Assembly: GCF_004745945.1 (NCBI RefSeq)
Contig: NZ_SRLE01000008.1
Location: 1 to 64,000, forward strand
Length of the DNA: 64,000 nt
DNA from: Mangrovimicrobium sediminis
Lineage (GTDB): Bacteria; Pseudomonadota; Gammaproteobacteria; Pseudomonadales; Halieaceae
Direction of reading: 5' to 3'
In this document: piece by piece, positions 8,955 to 17,757 of the stretch
How positions within the stretch are numbered: the stretch's first letter is position 1
How the letters are laid out: each line of letters begins with the position of its first letter
The notes under the pieces: generated by a model
What the model was told of the DNA's origin: nothing
The model's input: the letters and a program-made list of their open reading frames with translations, nothing else
Databases searched by the model: none
Program-made: the position numbers and the translations under genes

Positions 8955-9827
8955 TTGCAAGGAAAGATACTGGTCGCCGGCGCCGGCGGCCAACTCGGGC
9001 GCGAACTGCAGCGCAGCGTTCCGGCCGGCTGCCAGTGCATCGCGCTGTCGCGGGCGGAGCTGGATATCGGTGATGCCGCCCAGGTGCGCGTGGTGTTTGC
9101 CGAGCACGCCCCGGATGCGGTGATCAATGCCGCCGCCTACACCGCCGTCGATCGCGCCGAGGAAGAGGAAGCCCAGGCGCTGCGCATCAACGGCGACGGC
9201 CCCGGCCACCTGGCCGCGGCCTGTGCCGCGAGCGGCGCCCGCTTCGTGCATGTCTCCACCGACTTCGTCTTCGACGGCAGCGCCTCCACACCCTACCCGC
9301 CGGACGCGCCGGCCAACCCGCTGGGTGCCTACGGCCGCAGCAAGCTGGCCGGCGAGCTGCGCGTGCGCGAAGCGCTACCCGCTGCGGTCATCCTGCGCAC
9401 CGGCTGGGTGTATTCGGCGCTGGGCGCCAATTTCGTCAGGACCATGCTGCGCCTGATGGGTGAGCGCGAAGCACTGAACGTGGTGGCGGACCAGGTCGGC
9501 ACACCCACCTGGGCGCGCGGGCTGGCCGACGCCTGCTGGGCGGCGCTGGCTCGGCCGCAGCTGTCCGGCACCTACCACTGGAGCGACGCCGGCGTGTGCA
9601 GCTGGTATGACTTTGCCGTCGCCATCGCCGAGGAGGCCCAGGGCCTGGGCCTGCTGGCGCGCCTGCCCGCGGTGCGGCCGATACCCAGCGAAGATTACCC
9701 GACCCCCGCGCGCCGGCCCGCGTTCAGCGTGCTCGACAAGTCCGCCAGCTGGCGCGACCTGGAATTGCCGCCGGTGCACTGGCGGGAGCAACTGCGCCAC
9801 ATGTTGCGCGAGATCGAGGAGTCCTGA
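8955..9827 (+). CDS. rfbD: dTDP-4-dehydrorhamnose reductase RmlD
   Basis: Last step of dTDP-L-rhamnose synthesis: NAD(P)H-dependent reduction of dTDP-4-dehydro-L-rhamnose. It is a 290-residue short-chain dehydrogenase with the N-terminal nucleotide-binding GAGGQLG, the block PDAVINAAAYTAVDRAEEE, STDFVFDG, the YGRSKLAGE catalytic Tyr/Lys pair, and RTGWVYSALGANFV. A TTG start at 8955 is preceded by an AGGGG-type ribosome site. Its stop codon directly abuts the rmlB ATG at 9828, so rmlD-rmlB are translationally linked. The other two pathway genes lie on the opposite strand just beyond. Confidence 0.95.
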   Translation: MQGKILVAGAGGQLGRELQRSVPAGCQCIALSRAELDIGDAAQVRVVFAEHAPDAVINAAAYTAVDRAEEEEAQALRINGDGPGHLAAACAASGARFVHVSTDFVFDGSASTPYPPDAPANPLGAYGRSKLAGELRVREALPAAVILRTGWVYSALGANFVRTMLRLMGEREALNVVADQVGTPTWARGLADACWAALARPQLSGTYHWSDAGVCSWYDFAVAIAEEAQGLGLLARLPAVRPIPSEDYPTPARRPAFSVLDKSASWRDLELPPVHWREQLRHMLREIEES

Positions 9828-10895
9828 ATGTCACGCTCGCTGCTGGTCACCGGCGCCGCCGGTTTCATTGGCGCCAACTTCGTCCACTACTGGCGCGCAC
9901 AACACCCGCAGGATCGCCTGGTGGCCTACGATGCGCTGACCTATGCCGGCAACCGCGCCAACCTGGCGTCGCTGGAGGGCAGCGCGGACTTCCACTTCGT
10001 GCACGCGGACATCTGCGACCACGACCGGGTGCTGGCGACGTTGCGCGAGTTCGACGTGGACACGCTGGTGCACTTCGCCGCCGAGAGCCATGTCGACCGC
10101 TCGATCAGCGGCCCGGATGCGTTTATCGAGACCAACGTGGTCGGCACCCACAGCCTGCTGAAGGCGGCGCGCGCCCACTGGCTGGGCGGCGATGCGCCGC
10201 GCCCGCACCGCTTCCACCACGTTTCCACCGACGAGGTCTACGGTTCGCTGGCGCCGGATGCGCCGGGCTTCCACGAGCAGCAGAAGTACGAACCCAACTC
10301 GCCGTACTCCGCGAGCAAGGCGGCTTCGGACCACCTGGTGCGTGCCTACCACCACACCTACGGCCTGCAGGTCACCACCAGCAACTGCTCGAACAACTAC
10401 GGCCCGTTCCACTTCCCGGAAAAGCTTATCCCCCTGTGCCTGACCAACATCCTGCGCGGCCTGCCGTTGCCGGTGTATGGCGACGGCAGCAACATCCGCG
10501 ACTGGTTGTACGTGGAGGATCACTGCCGCGGCATCGAGAAGGTGTTGCTGCAGGGGGTGGTCGGCGAGACTTACAATATCGGCGGCAACAACGAGTGGAA
10601 CAACCTGGCCATCGTCGAGCTGCTGTGCGAGCAGGTCGACGCCCGCTTCGCCGCCGACCCGCAACTGGCGCAGCGCTTCCCCGACGCGCCCGCCGCCCGC
10701 GGCGCCACCGCGCACTCCCTGGTGCAGTTCGTGGAGGACCGCGCCGGGCACGACTGGCGCTACGCCATCGACGCGGCCAAGGCCGGCCGGGAGCTGGGCT
10801 ACACGCCCGCGGAAAGCTTCGAGAGCGGCCTGGCGAAAACCATCGACTGGTACCTTGCCAACGAGGACTGGTGGCGCCCGCTGCTGGTGAAGTGA
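9828..10895 (+). CDS. rfbB: dTDP-glucose 4,6-dehydratase RmlB
   Basis: Second step of dTDP-rhamnose synthesis, converting dTDP-glucose to dTDP-4-keto-6-deoxyglucose with bound NAD+. It has 355 residues with the Rossmann motif GAAGFIGANF near residue 8, HFAAESHVDRSI near 83, STDEVYGSL, the YSASKAASDHLV catalytic Tyr-Lys near 162, and NNYGPFHFPEKLIP. A GAGGAG ribosome site sits in the end of rmlD six bases upstream. The C-terminus faces rmlC 65 bp away. Confidence 0.97.
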   Translation: MSRSLLVTGAAGFIGANFVHYWRAQHPQDRLVAYDALTYAGNRANLASLEGSADFHFVHADICDHDRVLATLREFDVDTLVHFAAESHVDRSISGPDAFIETNVVGTHSLLKAARAHWLGGDAPRPHRFHHVSTDEVYGSLAPDAPGFHEQQKYEPNSPYSASKAASDHLVRAYHHTYGLQVTTSNCSNNYGPFHFPEKLIPLCLTNILRGLPLPVYGDGSNIRDWLYVEDHCRGIEKVLLQGVVGETYNIGGNNEWNNLAIVELLCEQVDARFAADPQLAQRFPDAPAARGATAHSLVQFVEDRAGHDWRYAIDAAKAGRELGYTPAESFESGLAKTIDWYLANEDWWRPLLVK

Positions 10896-10917
10896 GGCGC
10901 TGCTGGCGGAGGGACGC

Positions 10918-10947
10918 GCCGCTGCAGCAGGACGGAGCCGCAGCGGC
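10918..10947. terminator. Weak hairpin between convergent rmlB and rmlC
   Basis: GCCGCTGC (10918-10925) pairs with GCAGCGGC (10940-10947) across a 14-base loop, in the 65-bp gap between the two convergent stop codons. There is no T-run on either side, so termination by it is only a guess from position. Confidence 0.35.
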
Positions 10948-10960
10948 TGAACAGAACGTC

Positions 10961-11509
10961 CTAGGCCAGTCGCGGCGCCTGGTCGAAGGGCAGGCCCTCG
11001 CTGTCCTTGGCCGACAACTGCGGCGCTTCACCGGCCGGCAGCGGCCACTCGATACCCACCGACGGATCGTCCCAGGCCAGCGAAACCTCGCTCGCCGGGT
11101 GGTAGATGTCGGTGCACTTGTAGAGGAAGTCCGCGTACTCGCTGAGCACCAGGAAACCGTGGGCAAAGCCCGGGGGTACCCACAGCATGCGGTGATTCTC
11201 CGCGCTCAGTTCGGCGCCGAACCACTGCCCCAGGGTGGGCGAGTCGCGGCGCATGTCGACCACAGCGTCGAACACGCTGCCGGCGGTGACCCGCACCAGT
11301 TTCCCCTGGGTGTGTTCGGTCTGGTAGTGCATGCCGCGCAGGATGCCGCGGGCGGACCGGCTGTGGTTGTCCTGCACGAAGTCCAGATCGAAGCCGGCGT
11401 CGGCGAACACGCGCCGGTTCCAGGTCTCCATGAAGAAACCGCGCTCGTCGCCGAAGACTTTCGGGGTGATCAGGTATACCCCGGCCAGCGGTGTGGGCTC
11501 AAACGTCAT
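10961..11509 (-). CDS. rfbC: dTDP-4-dehydrorhamnose 3,5-epimerase RmlC
   Basis: Third step of dTDP-rhamnose synthesis, a metal-free cupin epimerase. It is 182 residues, the usual size. Family motifs are [20 protein letters not shown] at the start, [17 protein letters not shown] near 46-62 with the catalytic His, [19 protein letters not shown] near 70, and [20 protein letters not shown] near 112. The start codon lies inside rmlA, with 11 bp overlap, so rmlA-rmlC form a coupled pair on the minus strand. Confidence 0.96.
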   Translation of the reverse strand: MTFEPTPLAGVYLITPKVFGDERGFFMETWNRRVFADAGFDLDFVQDNHSRSARGILRGMHYQTEHTQGKLVRVTAGSVFDAVVDMRRDSPTLGQWFGAELSAENHRMLWVPPGFAHGFLVLSEYADFLYKCTDIYHPASEVSLAWDDPSVGIEWPLPAGEAPQLSAKDSEGLPFDQAPRLA

Positions 11510-12407
11510 CGAACACCACGCCTCCCTCGCCCAGCAAATTCTTCAGGTACAGGCCGTAGCCGCTTTTTTCCAGCGGCGCCGCCAGCGCCAGCAACTGCTC
11601 GGCGGTGATGTAGCCCATGCGGTAGGCGACCTCCTCGGGGCAGGCGATTTTCAGGCCCTGGCGCTCCTCCACCACGCGGATGAAGTTGGCCGCGTCGAGC
11701 AGCGAATTGTGGGTGCCGGTATCCAGCCACGCGGTGCCGCGGCTCATCACTTCTACGCTGAGGTCGCCGCGGTGCATGTAGTGCTTGTTGATGTCAGTGA
11801 TCTCCAGCTCGCCGCGCGCCGAGGGTTTGACCGCCTTGGCGATCTCCACCACGTCGTTGTCGTAGCAGTACAGGCCGGTGACTGCGTAGTGGGATTTCGG
11901 CTGCGCCGGTTTTTCCTCGATGTCGCGGGCGATGCCCTGCTCGTCGAAGGACACCACGCCGTAGCGCTCCGGGTCCTGCACGTAATAGGCGAACACCGAG
12001 GCGCCACTGGCGCGGGAGGTGGCGTTGCGCAGCTTCGCGGTAAAGCCGCCGCCGTAGAAGATGTTGTCGCCCAGTACCAGGCTGACCATGGAGTCGCCGA
12101 TGAACTGTTCGCCGAGTATGAACGCCTGGGCCAGGCCGTCCGGGCTCGGTTGCACGGTGTAGCTAAGCTGGATGCCCCACTGGCTGCCGTCGCCGAGCAA
12201 CTCGTAGAACGCCTCCTGGTCGCGCGGTGTGGTGATCACCAGGATCTCGCGGATACCCGCCAGCATCAGGGTGGCCAGCGGGTAGTAGATCATTGGCTTG
12301 TCGTACACCGGCATCAGCTGCTTGGATACCGTGCTGGTCAAGGGATGCAGTCGGGTGCCGGTACCACCGGCCAGAATGATACCTTTGTAACTGATTTGTG
12401 CTGGCAT
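11499..12407 (-). CDS. rfbA: Glucose-1-phosphate thymidylyltransferase RmlA
   Basis: First step of dTDP-rhamnose synthesis: dTTP plus glucose-1-phosphate to dTDP-glucose. The protein has 302 residues. The nucleotide-binding signature [14 protein letters not shown] lies near residue 11, then [27 protein letters not shown] near 110, [23 protein letters not shown] and [17 protein letters not shown]. It is complete, upstream of and overlapping rmlC. The GT4 gene starts divergently about 265 bp away, so promoters for both probably lie in 12408-12671. Confidence 0.96.
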   Translation of the reverse strand: MPAQISYKGIILAGGTGTRLHPLTSTVSKQLMPVYDKPMIYYPLATLMLAGIREILVITTPRDQEAFYELLGDGSQWGIQLSYTVQPSPDGLAQAFILGEQFIGDSMVSLVLGDNIFYGGGFTAKLRNATSRASGASVFAYYVQDPERYGVVSFDEQGIARDIEEKPAQPKSHYAVTGLYCYDNDVVEIAKAVKPSARGELEITDINKHYMHRGDLSVEVMSRGTAWLDTGTHNSLLDAANFIRVVEERQGLKIACPEEVAYRMGYITAEQLLALAAPLEKSGYGLYLKNLLGEGGVVFDDV

Positions 12408-12671
12408 ATGTGCGGAAATAACCCCGTAAAAGCCGTGATTATAGCGAAAACAGCTGCGAATTGCGGATGAAGTCGTTAGCCCGTGTGGCGGGGTGGATTT
12501 TTGTCCGGACCCTGCTTAGAATTTCAGTTTACTGACGCGAATACGATGCGCGCCGGCTCCATCCCCGGGTCGTCCATCTCCCCGCAGACGGCAATTGAGG
12601 AAGTCGCTATCAGGCAGCCAGATACAGTCCAGGCCGAGGCCATGCCCCGGGTCGCCGGGAGTCCTGCGCCT

Positions 12672-13913
12672 GTGCCCCTGAAACCCTTGCGTATCGCGCT
12701 GCTCGGCTACCGCAGCCACCCCTTCGGCGGCGGCCAGGGCGTCTACCTGCACTACCTGAGCAAGGCCCTGGTGGACGCCGGCCACCGGGTCGACGTGATC
12801 TCCGGGCCGCCCTACCCGCGACTGGACCCGCGTGTGCGCTTCGTGCCGCTGCCCAGCCTGGACCTGTACCGCAACGGCCTGGGTTCCCTGCGCCCGCGGC
12901 ACCTGAGCTCCATGAGCAATATCATCGAGTGGACCAGCAAGCTCACCGGCGGCTTTGCCGAGCCGTATACTTTCGGCCGCCGCGCGGTGAAGTACCTGCG
13001 CCGGCACGGCCGCGACTACGACGTCATCCACGACAACCAGAGCCTCTCCTACGGCATGCTGGAGCTGCAGCAACTGGGCCTGCCGCTGGTCACCACCGTG
13101 CACCACCCGATCACCAGCGACCAGCGCATCGCCCTGGACGCGGCGCAGAGCTGGTGGGAGCGGGTGCTGATCCGCCGCTGGCACTCCTTCATCGGCATGC
13201 AGGTGAAAGTCGTGCGCAAGCTGCACAACCTGGTCACCGTCTCGGAAACCTCGCGGCAGGACATCGCGCGGGATTTCGGCCTGCAGCCGGCGGGTATCAA
13301 CATGGTGCATATCGGCATCGATACCGACGACTTCCGGCCGCTGCCGGAAATCCCCCGCCTGCCGCAGCGGCTGATGGCCACCTGCTCCGCCGACGCGCCG
13401 CTCAAGGGCATCCGCTACCTGATCGAGGCCTATGCGACGCTGCTGCAGGACTGGCCTGAGCTTGAATTGCTGGTGGTGAGCAAGCCCAAGCCCGGCGGTG
13501 AGACCGAGCAGTTGATCCGCGAGCTGGGGCTGGAACAGCGCATCCGCTTCGTCAGCGGCATCTCCACCGAGCAGATGGTCCGCCACTACGCCGAGGCGGC
13601 CATCGCCGTGGTGCCCTCGGTGTACGAGGGTTTCGGCCTGCCGGCGGGCGAGGCCATGGCCTGCGGCGTGCCGGTGGTGTCCACCAACGGTGGCGCCCTG
13701 CCGGAGGTGGTGGGCAACGCGGGCATCCAGGTGCCGGTGCGCGACAGCGCCGCCCTGGCAATCGCCATCGACACCCTGCTGCGCGACCCGCAGCGCCGCG
13801 CTCTACTGGGCCGCGCCGGCCGCAAGCGCATACTGCAACAGTTCAGCTGGCAGCGCTGCGCCGCCCAGATGACCGACTACTACCGCGCGGTGCTGCAGCG
13901 TGCAGACGGTTGA
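12672..13913 (+). CDS. GT4-family glycosyltransferase
   Basis: Retaining GT-B glycosyltransferase, probably acting on a surface glycan or glycolipid; donor and acceptor unknown. The N-terminal fold starts KPLRIALLGYRSHPFGGGQG (glycine-rich donor-side loop), and the C-terminal half has PLKGIRYLIEAYATLL, VVPSVYEGFGLPAGEAMACG with the EX7E motif, and STNGGALPEVVG. The GTG at 12672 (about 413 residues) is preferred because homologous GT4 proteins begin at this point and a GGGAG lies ten bases upstream. In-frame ATGs at 12642 and 12546 would add 10 or 42 residues of low-complexity sequence. It overlaps the next gene by 14 bp and heads a three-gene run. Confidence 0.85.
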   Translation: MPLKPLRIALLGYRSHPFGGGQGVYLHYLSKALVDAGHRVDVISGPPYPRLDPRVRFVPLPSLDLYRNGLGSLRPRHLSSMSNIIEWTSKLTGGFAEPYTFGRRAVKYLRRHGRDYDVIHDNQSLSYGMLELQQLGLPLVTTVHHPITSDQRIALDAAQSWWERVLIRRWHSFIGMQVKVVRKLHNLVTVSETSRQDIARDFGLQPAGINMVHIGIDTDDFRPLPEIPRLPQRLMATCSADAPLKGIRYLIEAYATLLQDWPELELLVVSKPKPGGETEQLIRELGLEQRIRFVSGISTEQMVRHYAEAAIAVVPSVYEGFGLPAGEAMACGVPVVSTNGGALPEVVGNAGIQVPVRDSAALAIAIDTLLRDPQRRALLGRAGRKRILQQFSWQRCAAQMTDYYRAVLQRADG

Positions 13914-14634
13914 TTTCACCTTCTTCCCGCTGCTCGCCGGGGATGTCGTTCTCGACCTCGGCTGCGGCGAGGGGCGCCACGTGATCTCCGCCTACCTCGA
14001 GGCCGAGGTGCACTCCATCGGTGTCGACCTGTCCCTGCCCGACCTGCTCACCACGCGGGAGAAAATGCGGGAGTTCTCCACTGCGGCGCAGCCGGCGAAC
14101 GATGTGGCCGATGCCCGCAGCTTCGGGCTGTCCTCCGCCAGTGCACTGGCCCTGCCTTTCGCCGACAACACCTTCGACAAGGTCATCTGCAGCGAGGTGC
14201 TGGAGCACATTCCCGACTACCAGTCGGCACTGCGCGAAATCGAGCGCGTGCTCAAGCCCGGCGGGTTGTTCTGCGCCAGCGTGCCGCGGCGCTGGCCGGA
14301 GAAGCTGTGCTGGATGCTCAGCGAGGGCTACCACAACACGCCCGGCGGCCACATCCGTATCTTCCGCGCCCGCGAACTGCGCAGGGATATCGAGACCCTG
14401 GGCATGGACCACTACCACCGGCACTGGGCCCATGCCCTGCACGCCCCCTTCTGGTGGCTCAAGTGCCTGTTCTGGAACCGTCGGGAAGAACCCTGGCTGG
14501 TGCGCCAGTACCACCGCCTGCTGGTCTGGGACCTGATGCAACGCCCGCGTCTGACCCGGGTGGCGGAGCAGCTGCTGAATCCACTGATGGGGAAGAGCGT
14601 CGTCATGTATTTTCGCAAGAGCGCCGCCCTGTGA
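13900..14634 (+). CDS. Class I SAM-dependent methyltransferase
   Basis: Rossmann-fold methyltransferase of 244 residues. SAM-binding motif I is VVLDLGCGEGRHV near residue 17, with motif II around IGVDLSLPDL, a motif III-like ALALPFADNTFDKVICSEVLEHI near 85, and LKPGGLFCASVPRRW. The start is a GTG overlapping the end of the GT4 gene by 14 bp, and its stop overlaps the next gene by the GTGA arrangement, so the three genes look translationally coupled. The substrate is unknown; the setting suggests methylation of a sugar or lipid-linked intermediate made by the neighbouring enzymes. Confidence 0.85.
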   Translation: MQTVDFTFFPLLAGDVVLDLGCGEGRHVISAYLEAEVHSIGVDLSLPDLLTTREKMREFSTAAQPANDVADARSFGLSSASALALPFADNTFDKVICSEVLEHIPDYQSALREIERVLKPGGLFCASVPRRWPEKLCWMLSEGYHNTPGGHIRIFRARELRRDIETLGMDHYHRHWAHALHAPFWWLKCLFWNRREEPWLVRQYHRLLVWDLMQRPRLTRVAEQLLNPLMGKSVVMYFRKSAAL

Positions 14635-15701
14635 GCGGCCTGTACCTCAGCCCCGGGCTGTTTCCCGCGGAATTCCTGCGGCCCACCGTGGACTTCATTC
14701 TCTCCCACCAGCGCGAGAGCGGCGAGATTCCCTGGTTCAACGGCGGCCACGCAGACCCCTGGGACCATGTCGAGTCCGCCATGGGCCTGGCGATAGGCGG
14801 CGAGACCCACGCCGCGCAACGCGCCTACCAGTGGCTGCGCGACAGCCAGCTCGAGGACGGCAGCTGGTGGGTCGCCTACCGGGAGGGGGTGGAGGACGAT
14901 TGCGAGCGCCGCGAGAGCAATTTCGTCGCCTATGTCGCCACCGGTGTCTGGCACCACTACCTGATCACCGAGGATCGCGAGTTCCTGCGCGAGATGTGGC
15001 CGATGGTCGAGCGCGCCATCGAGTTCGTGCTCGCCCTGCAGACCGAGCACGGCGATATCCACTGGGCGGTGGACCGCAGCGGTCGCGCCAAGGCGGACGC
15101 CCTGGTCACCGGTTGTTCGTCCATTCACAAGAGCCTGGAGTGCGCGCACAACATCGCCCACACCCTGGAGGAGGGCCGCCCGCACTGGCTGCTGGCGCGG
15201 GAAAAGCTGGGCCACGCACTGCGCGCGCGGCCGGAGCGTTTCGACCGCACCTGGGAGAGCAAGGCGCGTTTTTCCATGGACTGGTTCTACCCGGTGCTCG
15301 CCGGCGTGCTGCCGCGCAAGGAGGCCCAGGCGCGCCTGCGCGAGCGCTGGCACGAGTTTGTCGAGCACGGCATGGGCTGTCGCTGTGTCTCGGACGAACC
15401 CTGGGTGACGGTGGCGGAGTCCTGCGAGCTGGTGATGGCGCTGTTGTCGGCGGGCGATCACGCCCGCGCCGTGGAAATCTACAGTTGGCTGCAGCAGTGG
15501 CGCCTGCCCGACGGCGCCTACTGGACCGGCTACCAGATGGTGGAAGACCTGCACTGGCCGGATGAAAAACCCACCTGGACGGCGGCGGCGATCCTGCTCG
15601 CCGCCGATGCCCTCACTCTCCACACGCCGGCGGCGGAGCTGTTCTGCAGCGTGCGCCTGCTCGGCGTCGACGCCCGCCAGCAGCAACTGCGCGCCGACTG
15701 A
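14631..15701 (+). CDS. Alpha/alpha-toroid (prenyltransferase/terpenoid-cyclase-like) protein
   Basis: A 356-residue protein without a signal peptide. Repeated helical stretches carry Trp/Gly-rich turns: FILSHQRESGEIPWFNGGHA, WLRDSQLEDGSWWVAYREG, LALQTEHGDIHWAVDR and WLQQWRLPDGAYWTGYQ. This pattern is typical of alpha/alpha barrels such as squalene cyclase, protein prenyltransferases and some glycoside hydrolases. A canonical DXDD cyclase motif is not obvious. It starts with a GTG overlapping the methyltransferase stop (GTGA). Proteins of this type are usually named prenyltransferase, but the reaction is unproven; a glycosidase- or lyase-like role is equally possible. Confidence 0.65.
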   Translation: MSGLYLSPGLFPAEFLRPTVDFILSHQRESGEIPWFNGGHADPWDHVESAMGLAIGGETHAAQRAYQWLRDSQLEDGSWWVAYREGVEDDCERRESNFVAYVATGVWHHYLITEDREFLREMWPMVERAIEFVLALQTEHGDIHWAVDRSGRAKADALVTGCSSIHKSLECAHNIAHTLEEGRPHWLLAREKLGHALRARPERFDRTWESKARFSMDWFYPVLAGVLPRKEAQARLRERWHEFVEHGMGCRCVSDEPWVTVAESCELVMALLSAGDHARAVEIYSWLQQWRLPDGAYWTGYQMVEDLHWPDEKPTWTAAAILLAADALTLHTPAAELFCSVRLLGVDARQQQLRAD

Positions 15702-15712
15702 GCGCGCCGCGC

Positions 15713-16330
15713 TTACAGCCGGCGCAGCACGCCCAGGCTGTCCGCGCGTTCCACCGCCTCGAACAACCCCGATTCCAGCGCCATGCGGTAGATCGCGATC
15801 GGCGCCTGTCCGCCCGCGTGGGCGTCCTCGAACAGGTCGTGAATGGCCAGGATGCCGCCGCGCAGCAGGTGACCGCTCCAGCAGCGGTAGTCGGCCAGCG
15901 CCGCGTCCAGGCTGTGGCCGCCGTCGATGAACAGCATCGACAGCGGGGTGTGCCAGTGGCGCGCCGCCGCGGCGGAACCCGCCACCACCGGTACCACGGT
16001 CTCATCCAGCCCCGCCGCGCGGATATTGCGGCGGAATTCCCGGAAGCTGTCGAACAGTGCCTCGCCGGTGTCGTAGAGCTCCGGGTCGTGGAAGAATTCG
16101 CCGGGCTGGTGCTCCTCGGAGCCGCGGTGATGGTCCAGGGCGAATACGGTGGAGTCGTTGGCGCGGCAGGCCAGGCCCAGGTAGATGGTGGACTTGCCGC
16201 AGTAGCTGCCGATTTCCAGCACCGGACCGCGGGTGCTGGCCTGCAGGGCGTGGCGGTACAGGGCCTCGCCCTCCGCGCTGGAAAGGAAGCCCTTGAGGTC
16301 GTGAATATCGGCGGGAAGGTCGGCAATCAT
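15713..16330 (-). CDS. Class I SAM-dependent methyltransferase (Methyltransf_24-like)
   Basis: A 205-residue methyltransferase. Motif I is PVLEIGSYCGKSTIYLG near residue 36, acidic motif II is VFALDHHRGSEEH, and a post-motif LSMLFIDGGHS near 130 is typical of the TylF/Methyltransf_24 group that modifies sugars. The ATG at 16330 gives MIADLPADIHDLKGF; the open frame extends further upstream without family-like sequence. It converges on the toroid-protein gene with 11 bp between stops, and diverges from waaA. It is probably the fourth member of the same local glycan-modification module, though on the opposite strand. Confidence 0.8.
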   Translation of the reverse strand: MIADLPADIHDLKGFLSSAEGEALYRHALQASTRGPVLEIGSYCGKSTIYLGLACRANDSTVFALDHHRGSEEHQPGEFFHDPELYDTGEALFDSFREFRRNIRAAGLDETVVPVVAGSAAAARHWHTPLSMLFIDGGHSLDAALADYRCWSGHLLRGGILAIHDLFEDAHAGGQAPIAIYRMALESGLFEAVERADSLGVLRRL

Positions 16331-16437
16331 GGCAGCGCAAAGTAGCCGGTTTGCCGCGGGGAGGCAAGCCGGGCAGGGGCGTCGCCCAGCGCCATGCGGT
16401 ATGCTTCGGCCTCCCGTTGACGACGCGGAGCGATCCC

Positions 16438-17712
16438 ATGCGCTATCTGTATAGCGCCCTGCTTTACCTGCTGGTGCCCGTGCTGTTATTGCGCGTGCTG
16501 TGGCGCTCACGGCGCGCGCCGGCGTACCGGCGGCGGCTGGCCGAGCGCTTCGGCCTGTTCCCGGCGCCCGCGCCGGTGCCCGGCCCGGTGATCTGGGTAC
16601 ACGCGGTCTCGGTGGGCGAGACCCTGGCCGCTGCGCCGCTGGTGCACGCACTGCTGCAGCGCCACCCCGGGGGCCGCGTGGTGGTCACCACCACCACCCC
16701 GACCGGCTCGGCCCGCGTCGCAGACTTGTTCGGCGCCAGCGTGTTCCACGTCTACCTGCCCTGGGACCTGCCCGGCGCGGTGCGCCGGTTTCTCGCGCGC
16801 CTGCAACCCGACCTGCTGATCCTGCTGGAAACCGAGTTGTGGCCCAACCTGCTGCACTACACGCATGTCAGCGGTTGTCGCATCGTGCTGGCCAATGCGC
16901 GTATGTCCGAGCGCTCGGCACGCGGTTACGGGCGCTTGGCTGGCTTCACCCGCGAGGTTCTCGGCAACCTGGATGCGCTGGCCTGCCAGGCGCAGGCGGA
17001 CGCCGCGCGGTTGGAGGCGCTGGGTGCAGCTCCCTCGCGGGTGAGTGTGACCGGCAGCCTCAAGTTCGATATCGATATCGACCCCGTCCAGCGCGAGGCG
17101 GCGCAGCGGCTGCAGGCGGCGCTGGGCCGGCCGGTACTGCTCGGTGCCAGCACCCACGCCGGGGAGGAGGCATTGTTGCTCGACGCCTTCGCCGCTGCGC
17201 GCGAGCACGAGCCGGCACTCTTGCTGCTGCTGGTGCCGCGCCACCCCGAGCGCTTCGACGAGGTCTACCGGCTGTGCCGCGAGCGCGGCTGGCCGGTGGC
17301 GCGGCGCAGCGCGGGCGAGCCGCTGCCCGCGGACTGTGCCGTGCTGCTCGGCGATACCATGGGTGAGCTGCGCCTGTTCTGCGGTGTGGCGAGCGTGTGT
17401 GTGGTCGGCGGCAGTTTCATCCCGCACGGCGGCCAAAACCCGCTGGAGGCCGCGGCCTGGGGCGTGCCCCTGTTGTGCGGGCCGCAGATGTACAACTTCA
17501 GCGAGATCACCCGCCTGCTCACCGAGGCCGGGGCCATGCGCCAGTTGGCCGACCCGCAACAACTCGCGCCGGCGCTGGCCGAGCTGCTGGGCGACGCCGG
17601 GCTTCGCGCGCAGGTGGGACGCGCCGGGGAGGCCGTGGTCGAGCGCAACCGCGGCGCCCTGGCGCGGGTGCTGGGGCTGGTCGACGAACTGCTGGCGCAG
17701 CGGCGCATATAG
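16438..17712 (+). CDS. waaA: 3-deoxy-D-manno-octulosonic acid (Kdo) transferase WaaA
   Basis: Transfers Kdo from CMP-Kdo to lipid IVA at the inner face of the inner membrane. It has 424 residues, normal size. An N-terminal membrane anchor is seen in LYSALLYLLVPVLLLRVLW. The Kdo-transferase domain has WVHAVSVGETLAAAPL near residue 60 (catalytic Glu in the loop), TTTTPTGSARV, ETELWPNLL near 130, and LANARMSERSARGY. The C-terminal domain has GASTHAGEEALLLDAF, VPRHPERF, LLGDTMGELRLF and GGSFIPHGGQNPLEAAAWG. The ATG at 16438 has a GGAG nearby. A strong hairpin follows the stop codon. Confidence 0.96.
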   Translation: MRYLYSALLYLLVPVLLLRVLWRSRRAPAYRRRLAERFGLFPAPAPVPGPVIWVHAVSVGETLAAAPLVHALLQRHPGGRVVVTTTTPTGSARVADLFGASVFHVYLPWDLPGAVRRFLARLQPDLLILLETELWPNLLHYTHVSGCRIVLANARMSERSARGYGRLAGFTREVLGNLDALACQAQADAARLEALGAAPSRVSVTGSLKFDIDIDPVQREAAQRLQAALGRPVLLGASTHAGEEALLLDAFAAAREHEPALLLLLVPRHPERFDEVYRLCRERGWPVARRSAGEPLPADCAVLLGDTMGELRLFCGVASVCVVGGSFIPHGGQNPLEAAAWGVPLLCGPQMYNFSEITRLLTEAGAMRQLADPQQLAPALAELLGDAGLRAQVGRAGEAVVERNRGALARVLGLVDELLAQRRI

Positions 17713-17714
17713 CA

Positions 17715-17738
17715 AAACGCCCGCAGCAGCGGGCGTTT
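17715..17738. terminator. Bidirectional terminator between waaA and tolC
   Basis: A perfect 10-bp stem, AAACGCCCGC (17715-17724) with GCGGGCGTTT (17729-17738), and loop AGCA. It lies in the 45-bp gap between two convergent genes. The minus-strand copy ends in TTTT, giving a good intrinsic terminator for tolC; the plus-strand copy has TTT. Confidence 0.85.
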
Positions 17739-17757
17739 CGGGTGCGGGGCAGGGCGC

